Assembly (NCBI RefSeq): GCF_014218355.1
Contig: NZ_AP023368.1
Coordinates: 5,333,501-5,397,500 of the forward strand
Direction of reading: 5' to 3'
Length of the DNA: 64,000 nt
Source: Anaerocolumna chitinilytica
Lineage (GTDB): Bacteria > Bacillota > Clostridia > Lachnospirales > Lachnospiraceae
Under the pieces are notes generated by a model, which was not told the DNA's origin, ran no database searches, and saw only the letters and a program-made list of their open reading frames with translations. A program made the translations under genes and the position numbers. Of the stretch, positions 28,235-36,397 are shown one piece after another. Position 1 is the stretch's first letter, and each line of letters begins with the position of its first letter.

Positions 28235-29473
28235 ATGAGTACAATACTGTTGAATTCCAGCCGGAGAAGGGGTGTTACCCTTGTGCCTGACTGTTTTATT
28301 GATGAATACATGCCCGTTGCCAGTGGTTCTTATGTAAAAGTATATCTCTATCTGCTTCGCTGCATGAACAGTTCTTCTGACGTTGGAATTACAATATCCT
28401 CTATAGCTGACCATCTGGACGAGACAGAAAAGGATATTATTCGTGCTCTGTGTTATTGGGAAAAGGTCAGTCTTGTTACACTGGAGAGAAATGATAAGAA
28501 AGATATTATATCCATTACTGTGCACGAACCGGACAGCAGTCTTTCAGACACTGCTCCTTCTGTAAGCAGCGAAGACAGTCAGGTAAATACTCATCCTGCC
28601 TTTCAAGAGGAGACTGCCCCATCACCTGCAATGCAGGAATATAATAGCTTAGACCAGGCATCCTATGAAGAACTGGCTTCTTCCAAAAGTGCCGAACCCG
28701 AACAAACGGAACCTCAGCTGCAATCCCATTTACAGCCTCACTTATTCGAAAAACCCACTTATTCTGAAGCTCAGATTAAACAACTTACAGAAAATGACGA
28801 AGTGAAATGGCTGCTAAATATTATTGAAATATACCTGGAACGCTTAATAAAACCTATGGATATGCAGTTAATTCTGTATCTCTATGAAAGCCTTGGGTTT
28901 TCTACCGAGCTTATCATGTATTTATACGAATATTGTATTTCCAAGAATAAAAAGAATCCATCCTACATAGAAGCCGTTGCCCTTTCCTGGGCTGAAGAAG
29001 GTATCGATACGGTAGAAAAGGCAGAGGCAAGATCCACCCAGTATAACAGCAATTACAGTGCCATCAACAAGGCCTTTGGCTTAAACCGTTCCCCCGGACA
29101 GATTGAAAGACAGTATATAGAAAAATGGCTGAATAAATTTGGGTTTTCTATTGAGATAATCGTAGAAGCCTGCAACCGGACAATTCTTCTGACGCAGAAG
29201 CCGGATTTTAAATACACGGATAAGATATTAGAGAACTGGCATAAAAAAGGGGTCAAAGAACTGGCACAGATCAGCAAGCTGGATGAAGAACATCAGAAAG
29301 ATACGGCTGCCGGTTCCGCTGCTGCTAACGCCAGGTCCAATAAGGATTTCAAAAAAGATGTTACAACCCGCCCTTCTTCCCAGAACCGTTTTAACGCTTT
29401 CCCTCAGCGGTCCTACACGGAAGCTGATTATTCTTCCATGGAGCAGAAGCTCTTGCAAAAGAAAATGAATTAA
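28235..29473 (+). CDS. DnaD-domain replication initiation protein
   Basis: Likely primosome protein that helps load the replicative helicase. The N-terminal ~100 residues look like a winged helix (SYVKVYLYLLRCMNSSSDVG). A Ser/Glu/Gln-rich linker follows. Two helical DnaD C-terminal-type domains come next, with YIEAVALSWAEEGIDT near 250 and YTDKILENWHKKGVKEL near 330. These match the DnaB/DnaD pattern of Firmicutes. The 412 residues end in a basic tail. It directly precedes the DnaC/DnaI-like ATPase and follows the DnaA-box cluster. Whether it is the DnaD or the DnaB equivalent is unresolved. Confidence 0.9.
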   Translation: MSTILLNSSRRRGVTLVPDCFIDEYMPVASGSYVKVYLYLLRCMNSSSDVGITISSIADHLDETEKDIIRALCYWEKVSLVTLERNDKKDIISITVHEPDSSLSDTAPSVSSEDSQVNTHPAFQEETAPSPAMQEYNSLDQASYEELASSKSAEPEQTEPQLQSHLQPHLFEKPTYSEAQIKQLTENDEVKWLLNIIEIYLERLIKPMDMQLILYLYESLGFSTELIMYLYEYCISKNKKNPSYIEAVALSWAEEGIDTVEKAEARSTQYNSNYSAINKAFGLNRSPGQIERQYIEKWLNKFGFSIEIIVEACNRTILLTQKPDFKYTDKILENWHKKGVKELAQISKLDEEHQKDTAAGSAAANARSNKDFKKDVTTRPSSQNRFNAFPQRSYTEADYSSMEQKLLQKKMN

Positions 29474-29578
29474 GCAAATCAAATGATTGACCCGACAAAT
29501 TGCCTGTAATCTTATTGAAACTGGCTATTCATTTGTCTGGTAATCATTAAATTGGTACCCTGAAAGGAAATTCACTCT

Positions 29579-30565
29579 ATGGCTCTTAAAAATTATCAAT
29601 ATAATAAAATCTTACGGGATTATGATAACAGACAGCTGGAAGCCAAGCATGAACTTGATCTTCGTATGGAAAATGCCTATGGGAAAATTCCTGCTTTAAA
29701 AGAAATTGATGACGAGATTGTTACCTGCGCTATTAACAGTGCAAGAGAAATGCTTACCGGCAATGAGGATGCTCTGAATACCTTAAAAGAAGTCGCAAGA
29801 GGTGCAGAAAAAAGACGCTCTGAGCTGCTTAAAGCAAATGGTTATCCTGAGGATTTTTTAAAACTTCGCTATCAATGCCCTGATTGCAAAGACACCGGCT
29901 ACATAGGTAACGAAAAGTGCCATTGCTTTAAACAGGCTATTGTGGATATCGTCTACTCCCAGTCTAACATGAAGGAGGCCATTTCCAGAGAGAACTTCAG
30001 CAATTTTTCCCTGGATTTTTATGCCGAGACTTATATTGAACCCTCCCTCAATATGACCCCCAGAGAGAATATTGTAAGGGTAGTTGAGGAATGCAAGCGT
30101 TACATTAACGACTTCGAATCCAACAGAGGAAACCTCCTGCTATATGGAAATACGGGTGTCGGTAAGACCTTCCTTGCCAACTGCATTGCGAAGGAACTTC
30201 TGGACAAAGCCTTTACTGTAATTTATCTTACTGCCTTCCAGCTTTTTGATATCTTAGAGAAGAACAAATTCGGAAGAGGTGAGGATAATTTTGAATCACA
30301 GAGTCAGTTTGAATATATTTTAGACTGTGATCTATTGATCATCGATGACCTTGGTACAGAACTGAATAACTCTTTTGTCAACGTCCAGCTCTATCTGTGT
30401 ATCAATGAACGACTGCTCCGAAACAAGTCCACTATTATTTCTACCAACCTGTCCCTAGACAATATCAACAGCTTATACAGCGAACGTGTTTTCTCAAGAA
30501 TTGCCAGCAATTTTTCCCTGTTAAAAATTGTAGGCGAGGATATTCGACTAAAAAAACTCTTTTAG
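29579..30565 (+). CDS. Helicase loader ATPase, DnaC/DnaI family
   Basis: AAA+ ATPase that brings the replicative helicase to DNA. The N-terminal region has a zinc-binding cluster (CPDCKDTGYIGNEKCHC, about 102-118), as in DnaI. The ATPase domain has Walker A GNTGVGKTFLAN (about 188-199), Walker B LLIIDDLGTE and the sensor STNLSL. The 328 residues end RLKKLF. It lies about 105 bases after the dnaD-like gene, probably in one operon, equivalent to dnaB-dnaI of Bacillus. Confidence 0.94.
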   Translation: MALKNYQYNKILRDYDNRQLEAKHELDLRMENAYGKIPALKEIDDEIVTCAINSAREMLTGNEDALNTLKEVARGAEKRRSELLKANGYPEDFLKLRYQCPDCKDTGYIGNEKCHCFKQAIVDIVYSQSNMKEAISRENFSNFSLDFYAETYIEPSLNMTPRENIVRVVEECKRYINDFESNRGNLLLYGNTGVGKTFLANCIAKELLDKAFTVIYLTAFQLFDILEKNKFGRGEDNFESQSQFEYILDCDLLIIDDLGTELNNSFVNVQLYLCINERLLRNKSTIISTNLSLDNINSLYSERVFSRIASNFSLLKIVGEDIRLKKLF

Positions 30566-30698
30566 GGTCTAAAATCTCCTTTTAGCCTTGACTAACTTTC
30601 GTGATAATGGTATAACGTTAATGGACATTTTCTATATCGTAAACAACGGGGTTTAAGATACTTATCAACTCCCTAAAATTAATTGGAGGTCAAACGAA

Positions 30699-31868
30699 AT
30701 GCCGCAGCAAGAAAAAATATTAGAAACGATTCCCGTCGGTAACTTGGGGATTATTGCACTGGAAAGCAGTAAATCTCTGGGTGATAAGGTGAATGACTAC
30801 ATTGTAGACTGGCGTAATGCAAGAGAAAGTGAGCACACTTCAAACATTGCTTTTGCCGGATATCAGCGTGATTCCTACCTGATTGATGCTTTCTGCCCCA
30901 GATTTGGTACCGGTGAAGCAAAAGGTGTCATCAAAGAATCTGTACGTGGTTCTGATCTTTACCTGCTTCTGGACGTTTGTAACTACAGTTTAACTTACAC
31001 GGTATGCGGACATACCAACCATATGTCACCCGATGACCACTACCAGGATTTAAAGAGAATTATTGCGGCAGTAGGCGGAAAAGCAAGAAGAATTACCGTT
31101 ATTATGCCTTTTCTTTATGAAAGCAGACAGCATAGAAGAAGTTCCAGAGAGTCCCTTGACTGTGCTCTTGCCTTACAGGAACTGACCAATATGGGAGTAG
31201 AGAGTATTATTACTTTCGATGCTCATGACCCTCGTGTACAAAATGCTATTCCTTTAAAGAGTTTCGAGACCGTTCAGCCCACTTACCAGTTTATCAAGGC
31301 ACTTGTTAACCATGTTCCGGATTTAAAGATTAATTCCGATAATATGATGGTTATCAGCCCCGATGAAGGCGGCATGAACCGTGCCATCTATTTTGCTAAC
31401 GTACTGGGTGTAGACCTTGGTATGTTCTATAAACGCCGTGATTACACAACTATCGTAAACGGACGTAATCCAATTGTAGCCCATGAATTTTTAGGTTCTG
31501 ATATTGAAGGCAAGGATATGCTCATCATCGACGATATGATTTCCTCCGGTGAGAGTATGATTGATGTTGCCAAAGAATTAAAGAGAAGAAAAGCCGGCAG
31601 AATCTTTGTTGCTTCCACCTTCGGTTTATTTACCAACGGCCTTTCCAAATTCGACGAAGCTTACGAACAGGGCTTAATCTACCGTGTATTAACTACGAAT
31701 CTGGTTTACCAGACAGAAGAGCTCTTATCTAAGCCTTACTATATTAATGTAGATATGAGCAAATACATTGCTCTTTTAATCGATACCTTAAACCATGATT
31801 CTTCTATCAGCAAGCTGTTAAATCCTACTGAAAGAATCCAGAACATTCTGGCTAAGGTAAAAAAATAG
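30699..31868 (+). CDS. prs: Ribose-phosphate pyrophosphokinase (long divergent form)
   Basis: Makes PRPP from ribose-5-phosphate and ATP for nucleotide synthesis. Recognisable motifs are the metal-binding FDAHDPRVQN, the segment VISPDEGGMNRA and the PRPP loop MLIIDDMISSGESM. At 389 residues it is longer than the classical ~315-residue enzyme, and the N-terminus differs. This long form is common in clostridia alongside a classical copy. A GGAGG site precedes the ATG. PRPP is the substrate of the Hpt enzyme encoded in this window. Confidence 0.92.
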   Translation: MPQQEKILETIPVGNLGIIALESSKSLGDKVNDYIVDWRNARESEHTSNIAFAGYQRDSYLIDAFCPRFGTGEAKGVIKESVRGSDLYLLLDVCNYSLTYTVCGHTNHMSPDDHYQDLKRIIAAVGGKARRITVIMPFLYESRQHRRSSRESLDCALALQELTNMGVESIITFDAHDPRVQNAIPLKSFETVQPTYQFIKALVNHVPDLKINSDNMMVISPDEGGMNRAIYFANVLGVDLGMFYKRRDYTTIVNGRNPIVAHEFLGSDIEGKDMLIIDDMISSGESMIDVAKELKRRKAGRIFVASTFGLFTNGLSKFDEAYEQGLIYRVLTTNLVYQTEELLSKPYYINVDMSKYIALLIDTLNHDSSISKLLNPTERIQNILAKVKK

Positions 31869-31933
31869 ATTCTTAAAAGAAATATCGAAAGATTTTTATT
31901 GCTTTGGATAGATATAATTAAATTATAATAACA

Positions 31934-31966
31934 AAAGGGGATGAGGTTATATATTTCATCCCCTTT
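31934..31966 (+). terminator. Terminator of prs
   Basis: A perfect 11-bp stem, AAAGGGGATGA with TCATCCCCTTT, and an 11-base loop lie about 65 bases after the prs stop. The T run is short. Confidence 0.75.
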
Positions 31967-32140
31967 ATGATTAATAAGCTTATTCCCACTATTAAATCCT
32001 ATAATATCAATGAGACGGTTAGAATTTTGAACCGCCGGATGAATGGCTTGGAGTATAGTAAGATGAAGGAATTACTGCATCAGCAGGCCAAAAAGCACAT
32101 TTATTTGTCTCTCTTGTGTGTGGTATTTCCAAATTGCTGA
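31967..32140 (+). other. Unsupported 57-codon reading frame
   Basis: An ATG-started frame of 57 codons with a charged helical middle (NETVRILNRRMNGLEYSKMK) runs to a stop at 32138-32140. It has no ribosome binding site and starts at the end of the prs terminator. Its 3' end overlaps the convergent small membrane protein gene. It may be a gene remnant or chance. Confidence 0.25.
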
Positions 32141-32265
32141 AATAGCAAGAAAAAAAGGATAGGTATTACGACCAAACCCGCATTTGCTCCTGTATAAAAG
32201 ATATATATGGCAGCACATAATAGAAGCACTTTAAATATCAATGTAACTATATTATAATTTTTCAT
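32101..32265 (-). CDS. Small two-helix membrane protein
   Basis: This 54-residue protein begins MKNYNIVTLIFKVLLLC. It has two hydrophobic helices (about 6-24 and 29-45) separated by a short TGANAG turn, and a charged tail. TGAGG lies 8 bases before the ATG. I do not recognise it. Its size and hydrophobicity fit small inner-membrane proteins that modulate larger partners, but none is adjacent. Confidence 0.55.
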   Translation of the reverse strand: MKNYNIVTLIFKVLLLCAAIYIFYTGANAGLVVIPILFFLLFQQFGNTTHKRDK

Positions 32266-32592
32266 TTTTTTTCCTCACATATCGTAGAAATTAAGATAAT
32301 TGTACTTTAATTCTTTTCTATAATTTAACATTTGTATTTGTCATAAACAATATTGATGTGCTATTTGGATAAATAAAGGTGCTGTTTTGTTAATTTCAGC
32401 ATGCTGATTTGTTAATCTCATCGTTCTCTCTTTCAAAAATAATCTACATAAAGTATTCTCCAATAACATCTATCAACTCCATGCATAGTCATCCATAAAG
32501 AATTATGTCAAAATAAAATTAATCTTGTAATTAACTATAATGTTTTGATATTTGTATTCCGATATAGTAACTGTACATAAGAAAACAGAAAT
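32266..32592. other. AT-rich non-coding stretch
   Basis: No gene is visible. Around 32379-32423 two adjacent imperfect 22-bp units share GCTG(T/A)TTTGTTAAT, the same period as the array that follows, and may be a diverged outlier of it. Confidence 0.5.
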
Positions 32593-32898
32593 ACCAAAGA
32601 TAAAGTAACAAAGTACAAGTGATTAGAAACATAATCTACAAATGATAACATTTGAAGTACATATGATAAATGATTAAAAGTACAAATGATAAAAGCTTAA
32701 ATCACCTAAGACAAATGAGTATCAACACGAATAATAAAAAGCTTTCATTACCTATGATAAAACTTTGAATTACTAGCGATAAAGAATTGAATTACACATG
32801 ATAAAGCTTTGAAAAAACATGCGATACAGAATTGAAATACGCATGATTAAATTTTGAATTACATCGGATAAAGAACTTAATTTACAAATGATAAAGGG
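32593..32898. repeat. Degenerate ~22-bp tandem array, about 14 units
   Basis: Units of 21-23 bp begin with AC and share a consensus close to ACAAATGATAAAGNNTTGAATT. Starts are at 32593, 32615, 32638, 32659, 32682, 32704, 32727, 32750, 32772, 32794, 32817, 32839, 32861 and 32884. Units differ from each other at several positions but keep the GATAA core and the period of about two helical turns. There are no unique spacers, so it is not a CRISPR array. It ends in the hairpin downstream of the merR-type gene. Confidence 0.85.
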
Positions 32899-32925
32899 TA
32901 TGCATCCTATAGGTGCATACCCTTT
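32893..32925 (-). terminator. Terminator of the MerR-type gene
   Basis: A perfect 12-bp stem, AAAGGGTATGCA with TGCATACCCTTT, and a 9-base loop lie 11 bases past the stop. The T-rich side is stronger for the plus strand, so it may act in both directions. Confidence 0.75.
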
Positions 32926-32936
32926 CTTTTCAGCTT

Positions 32937-33758
32937 TTAAAAAGCATCCTTTTTAACTACCGGGATTTGTATCTCAGTAATATACTCCTCTTCACTGTCA
33001 GAATCCCATTCTCCCTTCAGATAAAGTTCCCTCTGAGGTCCGGCAATCTTTAAATCCTTTTCTTCTATCCAGGCAGAAAGAGCATTGTAAGCCTGCCCTA
33101 GTTTTCCGTAGGAGCCTTTATGCACCACACAGGCGGCTTCAACCGATTCAAGATACCTTACAGTAATCCTCTCATTTCCCTTTAAGTCTCCTGAGATACT
33201 CTCCAAGACTTCTGCATCCACTAAACTTTCAGGACCTTTGTTGTCATAATAAATAGCGATACAGGGCGGTACTATCTTTCCATGATTCTCTTTAATATAA
33301 CTGACAAGTTCTTCCCATAAAGGTCCTTGCTCTGTGTAACCGGGAATAAAATCCCTTAACCCTGCTACCTTTATGCTGTCTGTTTTCTTTAAAAGTATAT
33401 TGTATTCCATTGCATTGCCCTCCTGATTCAGGTCACGCATAAAGTCCTTTAGGTTAATTAACCTACCTTCTTCCCTGGCTATGGTATCTCGTATCTGTGC
33501 CTGTCTTAAGCTTAGAAGTCGCATTAAACCATCTTTGTCCCCATCGCCCTCCATAATTAGGGTGATTTCGTCTAAAGAAAATCCCATCTCCTTTAATCTA
33601 AAAATCCGGCTAAGATACGGCATCTGCTCTGCAGAATAGTAACGGTATCCTGTTGCCTCCTCTATTCGCACAGGTTTTAGCAGGTTGATGGCATCATAAT
33701 GCCTTAAGGTACTTATGGTTATCCTGTTTAATTTTGCAAATTCACCGATTTTGAACAT
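32937..33758 (-). CDS. MerR-family regulator with GyrI-like effector domain
   Basis: Transcription regulator of the BmrR type. The N-terminal MerR DNA-binding domain reads MFKIGEFAKLNRITISTLRH, then GYRYYSAEQMPYL. The dimerisation helix runs about 75-110. A C-terminal GyrI/AraC-type effector-binding domain (about 120-273) probably binds hydrophobic drug-like molecules. Of 273 residues none seems missing. The ATG lies inside a copy of the 75-bp repeat, and the only purine-rich stretch upstream (GATGGGA) is supplied by that repeat. No efflux pump gene is adjacent. Confidence 0.9.
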   Translation of the reverse strand: MFKIGEFAKLNRITISTLRHYDAINLLKPVRIEEATGYRYYSAEQMPYLSRIFRLKEMGFSLDEITLIMEGDGDKDGLMRLLSLRQAQIRDTIAREEGRLINLKDFMRDLNQEGNAMEYNILLKKTDSIKVAGLRDFIPGYTEQGPLWEELVSYIKENHGKIVPPCIAIYYDNKGPESLVDAEVLESISGDLKGNERITVRYLESVEAACVVHKGSYGKLGQAYNALSAWIEEKDLKIAGPQRELYLKGEWDSDSEEEYITEIQIPVVKKDAF

Positions 33759-33831
33759 ATTTGGATCCCATCTGCGTGCTTTAGCACGCGTACAAAATCA
33801 GGTGGAGTGAAAGATTTATTTTTCACTCTTA
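33757..33831. repeat. 75-bp double-hairpin repeat, copy 2
   Basis: Same element as 23091-23165 with three differences. Its end overlaps the first two bases of the merR-type start codon. The second palindrome has one change in an arm (TTTTTCACTC), which becomes a G-U pair in the minus-strand transcript that reads into merR. Confidence 0.9.
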
Positions 33832-33917
33832 CCTCATTTAAAGCTTTTATCGGGGCCTCGATAAAGAGAGTGTAAACCCTATTGTAACAGGAGAGTCAAT
33901 AGCAATTTTATATTTAT

Positions 33918-36314
33918 TTACGGCGAGGTTATATCCCAGCCGTTATCTGTTTCCGGATTGTCGCCGTTATTTCCAGTATCACTGCCATCGTCTGGAATTT
34001 CCGTTGGTTCTTCCGTTGGTGTCTCTGTAATCTCGGTATCTCCGCCATCATCAGGCTCCGTGGGCTCCTCTGTGATAGTATTCGTAGGAGTTTCCGTCGG
34101 GGTTGCTGTCGGGGTCGGAGTATCCGTCGGGGTTGGAGTTGGTGTCGGAGTAATTCCCTGGTCTTCTGCTTTTTCCTCCTCTGATCTGGTATCGGTATAG
34201 GAAGGGAAGGGAACATTATCAAGACCTTTATTAATCTGGTTCATGTAAGTCTTCCAGATGGTTCCGGGATAGGTAGCACCAGCTAAATTACTGCTGGTCT
34301 TCGGTATATCATAACCTACCCACACACCGGTTGTATAATATGGGGTATAGCCTACGAACCAACCATCTTTCTTATCGTTGGTGGTTCCTGTTTTACCTGC
34401 GGATATCATATTATCAAGGGCAAGACCCCTTCCGGTACCATTCTTTATAACGCCGGTAAGGACATCCGTCATCATCCGGGCAGCATTTTGACTATATATT
34501 TGCTTCTTAATCATCTTGTTATCAACAATGACATTTCCTTCTGAATCCTTAATGGTAATGATACAGGTAGGCTTTCTGAAAACTCCGTCATTCTCAAGAG
34601 CCGCATAGGCCGAAGTCATCTCTAATGTACTTGCACCATTTGTAAGTCCACCTAGGGAAGCTGCGGGATAATAATCATTCTTATCAATCTTACTGAAGTT
34701 CATATTTAACAGATAAGATAAGCCAACCTTTGGAGTAAGCTCCTGGAACAACTGCCAGGCAACCGTATTCTTGGATTTTTCTACAGCTTGCCTTAAAGGT
34801 ATCTTGCCAAGATAAACACCGTCTGAATTGGAAGGCCCGCCGTCAAATTTATGATCGTTTACCTGGGAATCGGGATAATAGCCTTTCTCAAAGGAAGGTG
34901 TATACACAATCAAAGGCTTTATGGAACTTCCTGGCTGACGGAAACTCTGGTATGCACGATTTAAAGTGATACCCTGTGATTCCTGATATCTGCCGCCTAC
35001 AATTGCAATTACTCTTCCGGTTTTGTTATCAATCGATACGGCAGCCCCCTGGAATTTATAAACTCCCTCATCATTCTTTTCTGTAAAATCAGCAAGGGTA
35101 TTATCCACCGCCTTTTGCAGTTCCTCCTGCTTCGCCATATCAATGGAGGTATAAATTCGATAGCCTCCATAGTAAAGAGACTTCTGGCATTTAGCATAAA
35201 TCTCACTATATTCTTTGTTATAATCATCCTTTGCTTTGTCCGATGAGAATTGTGTCTTAAAGACAAATCCCTGCTGCTCCATCAGGGCTCTGGTAGCGCA
35301 GTAGAAAATATAGGTCTCAACATAATTATTACGGTCCAATTTCTTGGATTTTAACTTAATTTTTTCAGCTACCGCCTGGTCATATTCTGCTTCGCTGATA
35401 TTTCCGTCCTTATACATCTGGTACAGTATACGGTCCCTGCGCTTTAGGGTATTCTCCGGATGATCAAGGGGGTCATATATAGTCGGGTTATTCGGAACCG
35501 CACATAAAAATGCTATCTGTGAAAGACTCAGCTTGTTCACGGTTGTATTAAAGTAGCCTTTGCTGGCAGCTTGGATTCCATAATAGCCGTTGGCAAAGTA
35601 AATGTTATTTAAATAGAACTCCATGATCTGTTTCTTGTTATACTTTTTCTCCAAATCCACTGCAATGAAGATTTCCTTCAGCTTTCTTTCATAGCTTACT
35701 TCGTTGGATAAGAAGATACCTCTTGCTAACTGCTGGGTTATGGTACTGGCTCCCTGGGTTATATGTCCCTTATGCTTAATCAGTGCTATGGCAGCACGGA
35801 TATTTGCCGATAAGTCCACTCCGCCATGCTGTAAGAATTTCTTATCTTCAATAGAGATCATTGCCTGCACAACAGATTCAGGGATATCCTCATAGTCCAG
35901 ATAATAAACATCCTTCTCTCCCTTTAAGACGGACAGAAGCTTTTTGTTGTTATCGTATACCAAACTGGTTTCCATTTGCCGAAAGGTTTCGGGGGTGGAT
36001 TCATCCACCAGTTTATTTGCCTCTTTCTGATATTCCACAAAGGCATCTCCATACTTGTAATCAAAGAAGAGACACCCCGCCAGAAAGAGCAGAGAAAACA
36101 CCAGGAATACTGCTAAAAATGTCAGTCTGATTTTTTGCCTTAATCGTTTATTTTTCTTCTTCTTGGGTTTCTTGCTTGTTGTCATTTTTTCACTATCCTT
36201 TTTGCCATTATTGTTTGCAACACTATTGTTACTTTTAGAAACATTGTGACTTGCAGCAGAACGGCTATTTGTTACAGAACTGCCATTTCGTGAATTGTTT
36301 TTATTATTTTCCAT
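33918..36314 (-). CDS. Class A penicillin-binding protein (transglycosylase/transpeptidase)
   Basis: Bifunctional peptidoglycan synthase of the PBP1A type. It has an Asn/Ser/Lys-rich cytoplasmic tail and one transmembrane helix (63-84). The GT51 glycosyltransferase domain includes ISIEDKKFLQHGGVD and GASTITQQLARG. The transpeptidase domain has the motifs SSIK, SKN and KTGTT. A Thr/Pro/Glu-rich tail of about 90 residues ends the protein. I chose the ATG at 36314 with GAGG upstream (798 residues); the frame is open from 36335. The TPTPTPT-type tail, coded by a short repetitive stretch, may vary in length between strains. Confidence 0.96.
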   Translation of the reverse strand: MENNKNNSRNGSSVTNSRSAASHNVSKSNNSVANNNGKKDSEKMTTSKKPKKKKNKRLRQKIRLTFLAVFLVFSLLFLAGCLFFDYKYGDAFVEYQKEANKLVDESTPETFRQMETSLVYDNNKKLLSVLKGEKDVYYLDYEDIPESVVQAMISIEDKKFLQHGGVDLSANIRAAIALIKHKGHITQGASTITQQLARGIFLSNEVSYERKLKEIFIAVDLEKKYNKKQIMEFYLNNIYFANGYYGIQAASKGYFNTTVNKLSLSQIAFLCAVPNNPTIYDPLDHPENTLKRRDRILYQMYKDGNISEAEYDQAVAEKIKLKSKKLDRNNYVETYIFYCATRALMEQQGFVFKTQFSSDKAKDDYNKEYSEIYAKCQKSLYYGGYRIYTSIDMAKQEELQKAVDNTLADFTEKNDEGVYKFQGAAVSIDNKTGRVIAIVGGRYQESQGITLNRAYQSFRQPGSSIKPLIVYTPSFEKGYYPDSQVNDHKFDGGPSNSDGVYLGKIPLRQAVEKSKNTVAWQLFQELTPKVGLSYLLNMNFSKIDKNDYYPAASLGGLTNGASTLEMTSAYAALENDGVFRKPTCIITIKDSEGNVIVDNKMIKKQIYSQNAARMMTDVLTGVIKNGTGRGLALDNMISAGKTGTTNDKKDGWFVGYTPYYTTGVWVGYDIPKTSSNLAGATYPGTIWKTYMNQINKGLDNVPFPSYTDTRSEEEKAEDQGITPTPTPTPTDTPTPTATPTETPTNTITEEPTEPDDGGDTEITETPTEEPTEIPDDGSDTGNNGDNPETDNGWDITSP

Positions 36315-36397
36315 ATATACCTCGTCATACCGCATAATAAACGGTTCTAGTATAAGACTTAACTGTGTAAGGCCTTACCGATTTTGATTTATTAGGG

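Noticed and set aside
32593..32898. CRISPR array
   Set aside because: Units are contiguous and degenerate, with no unique spacers of constant length, and no cas genes are near.
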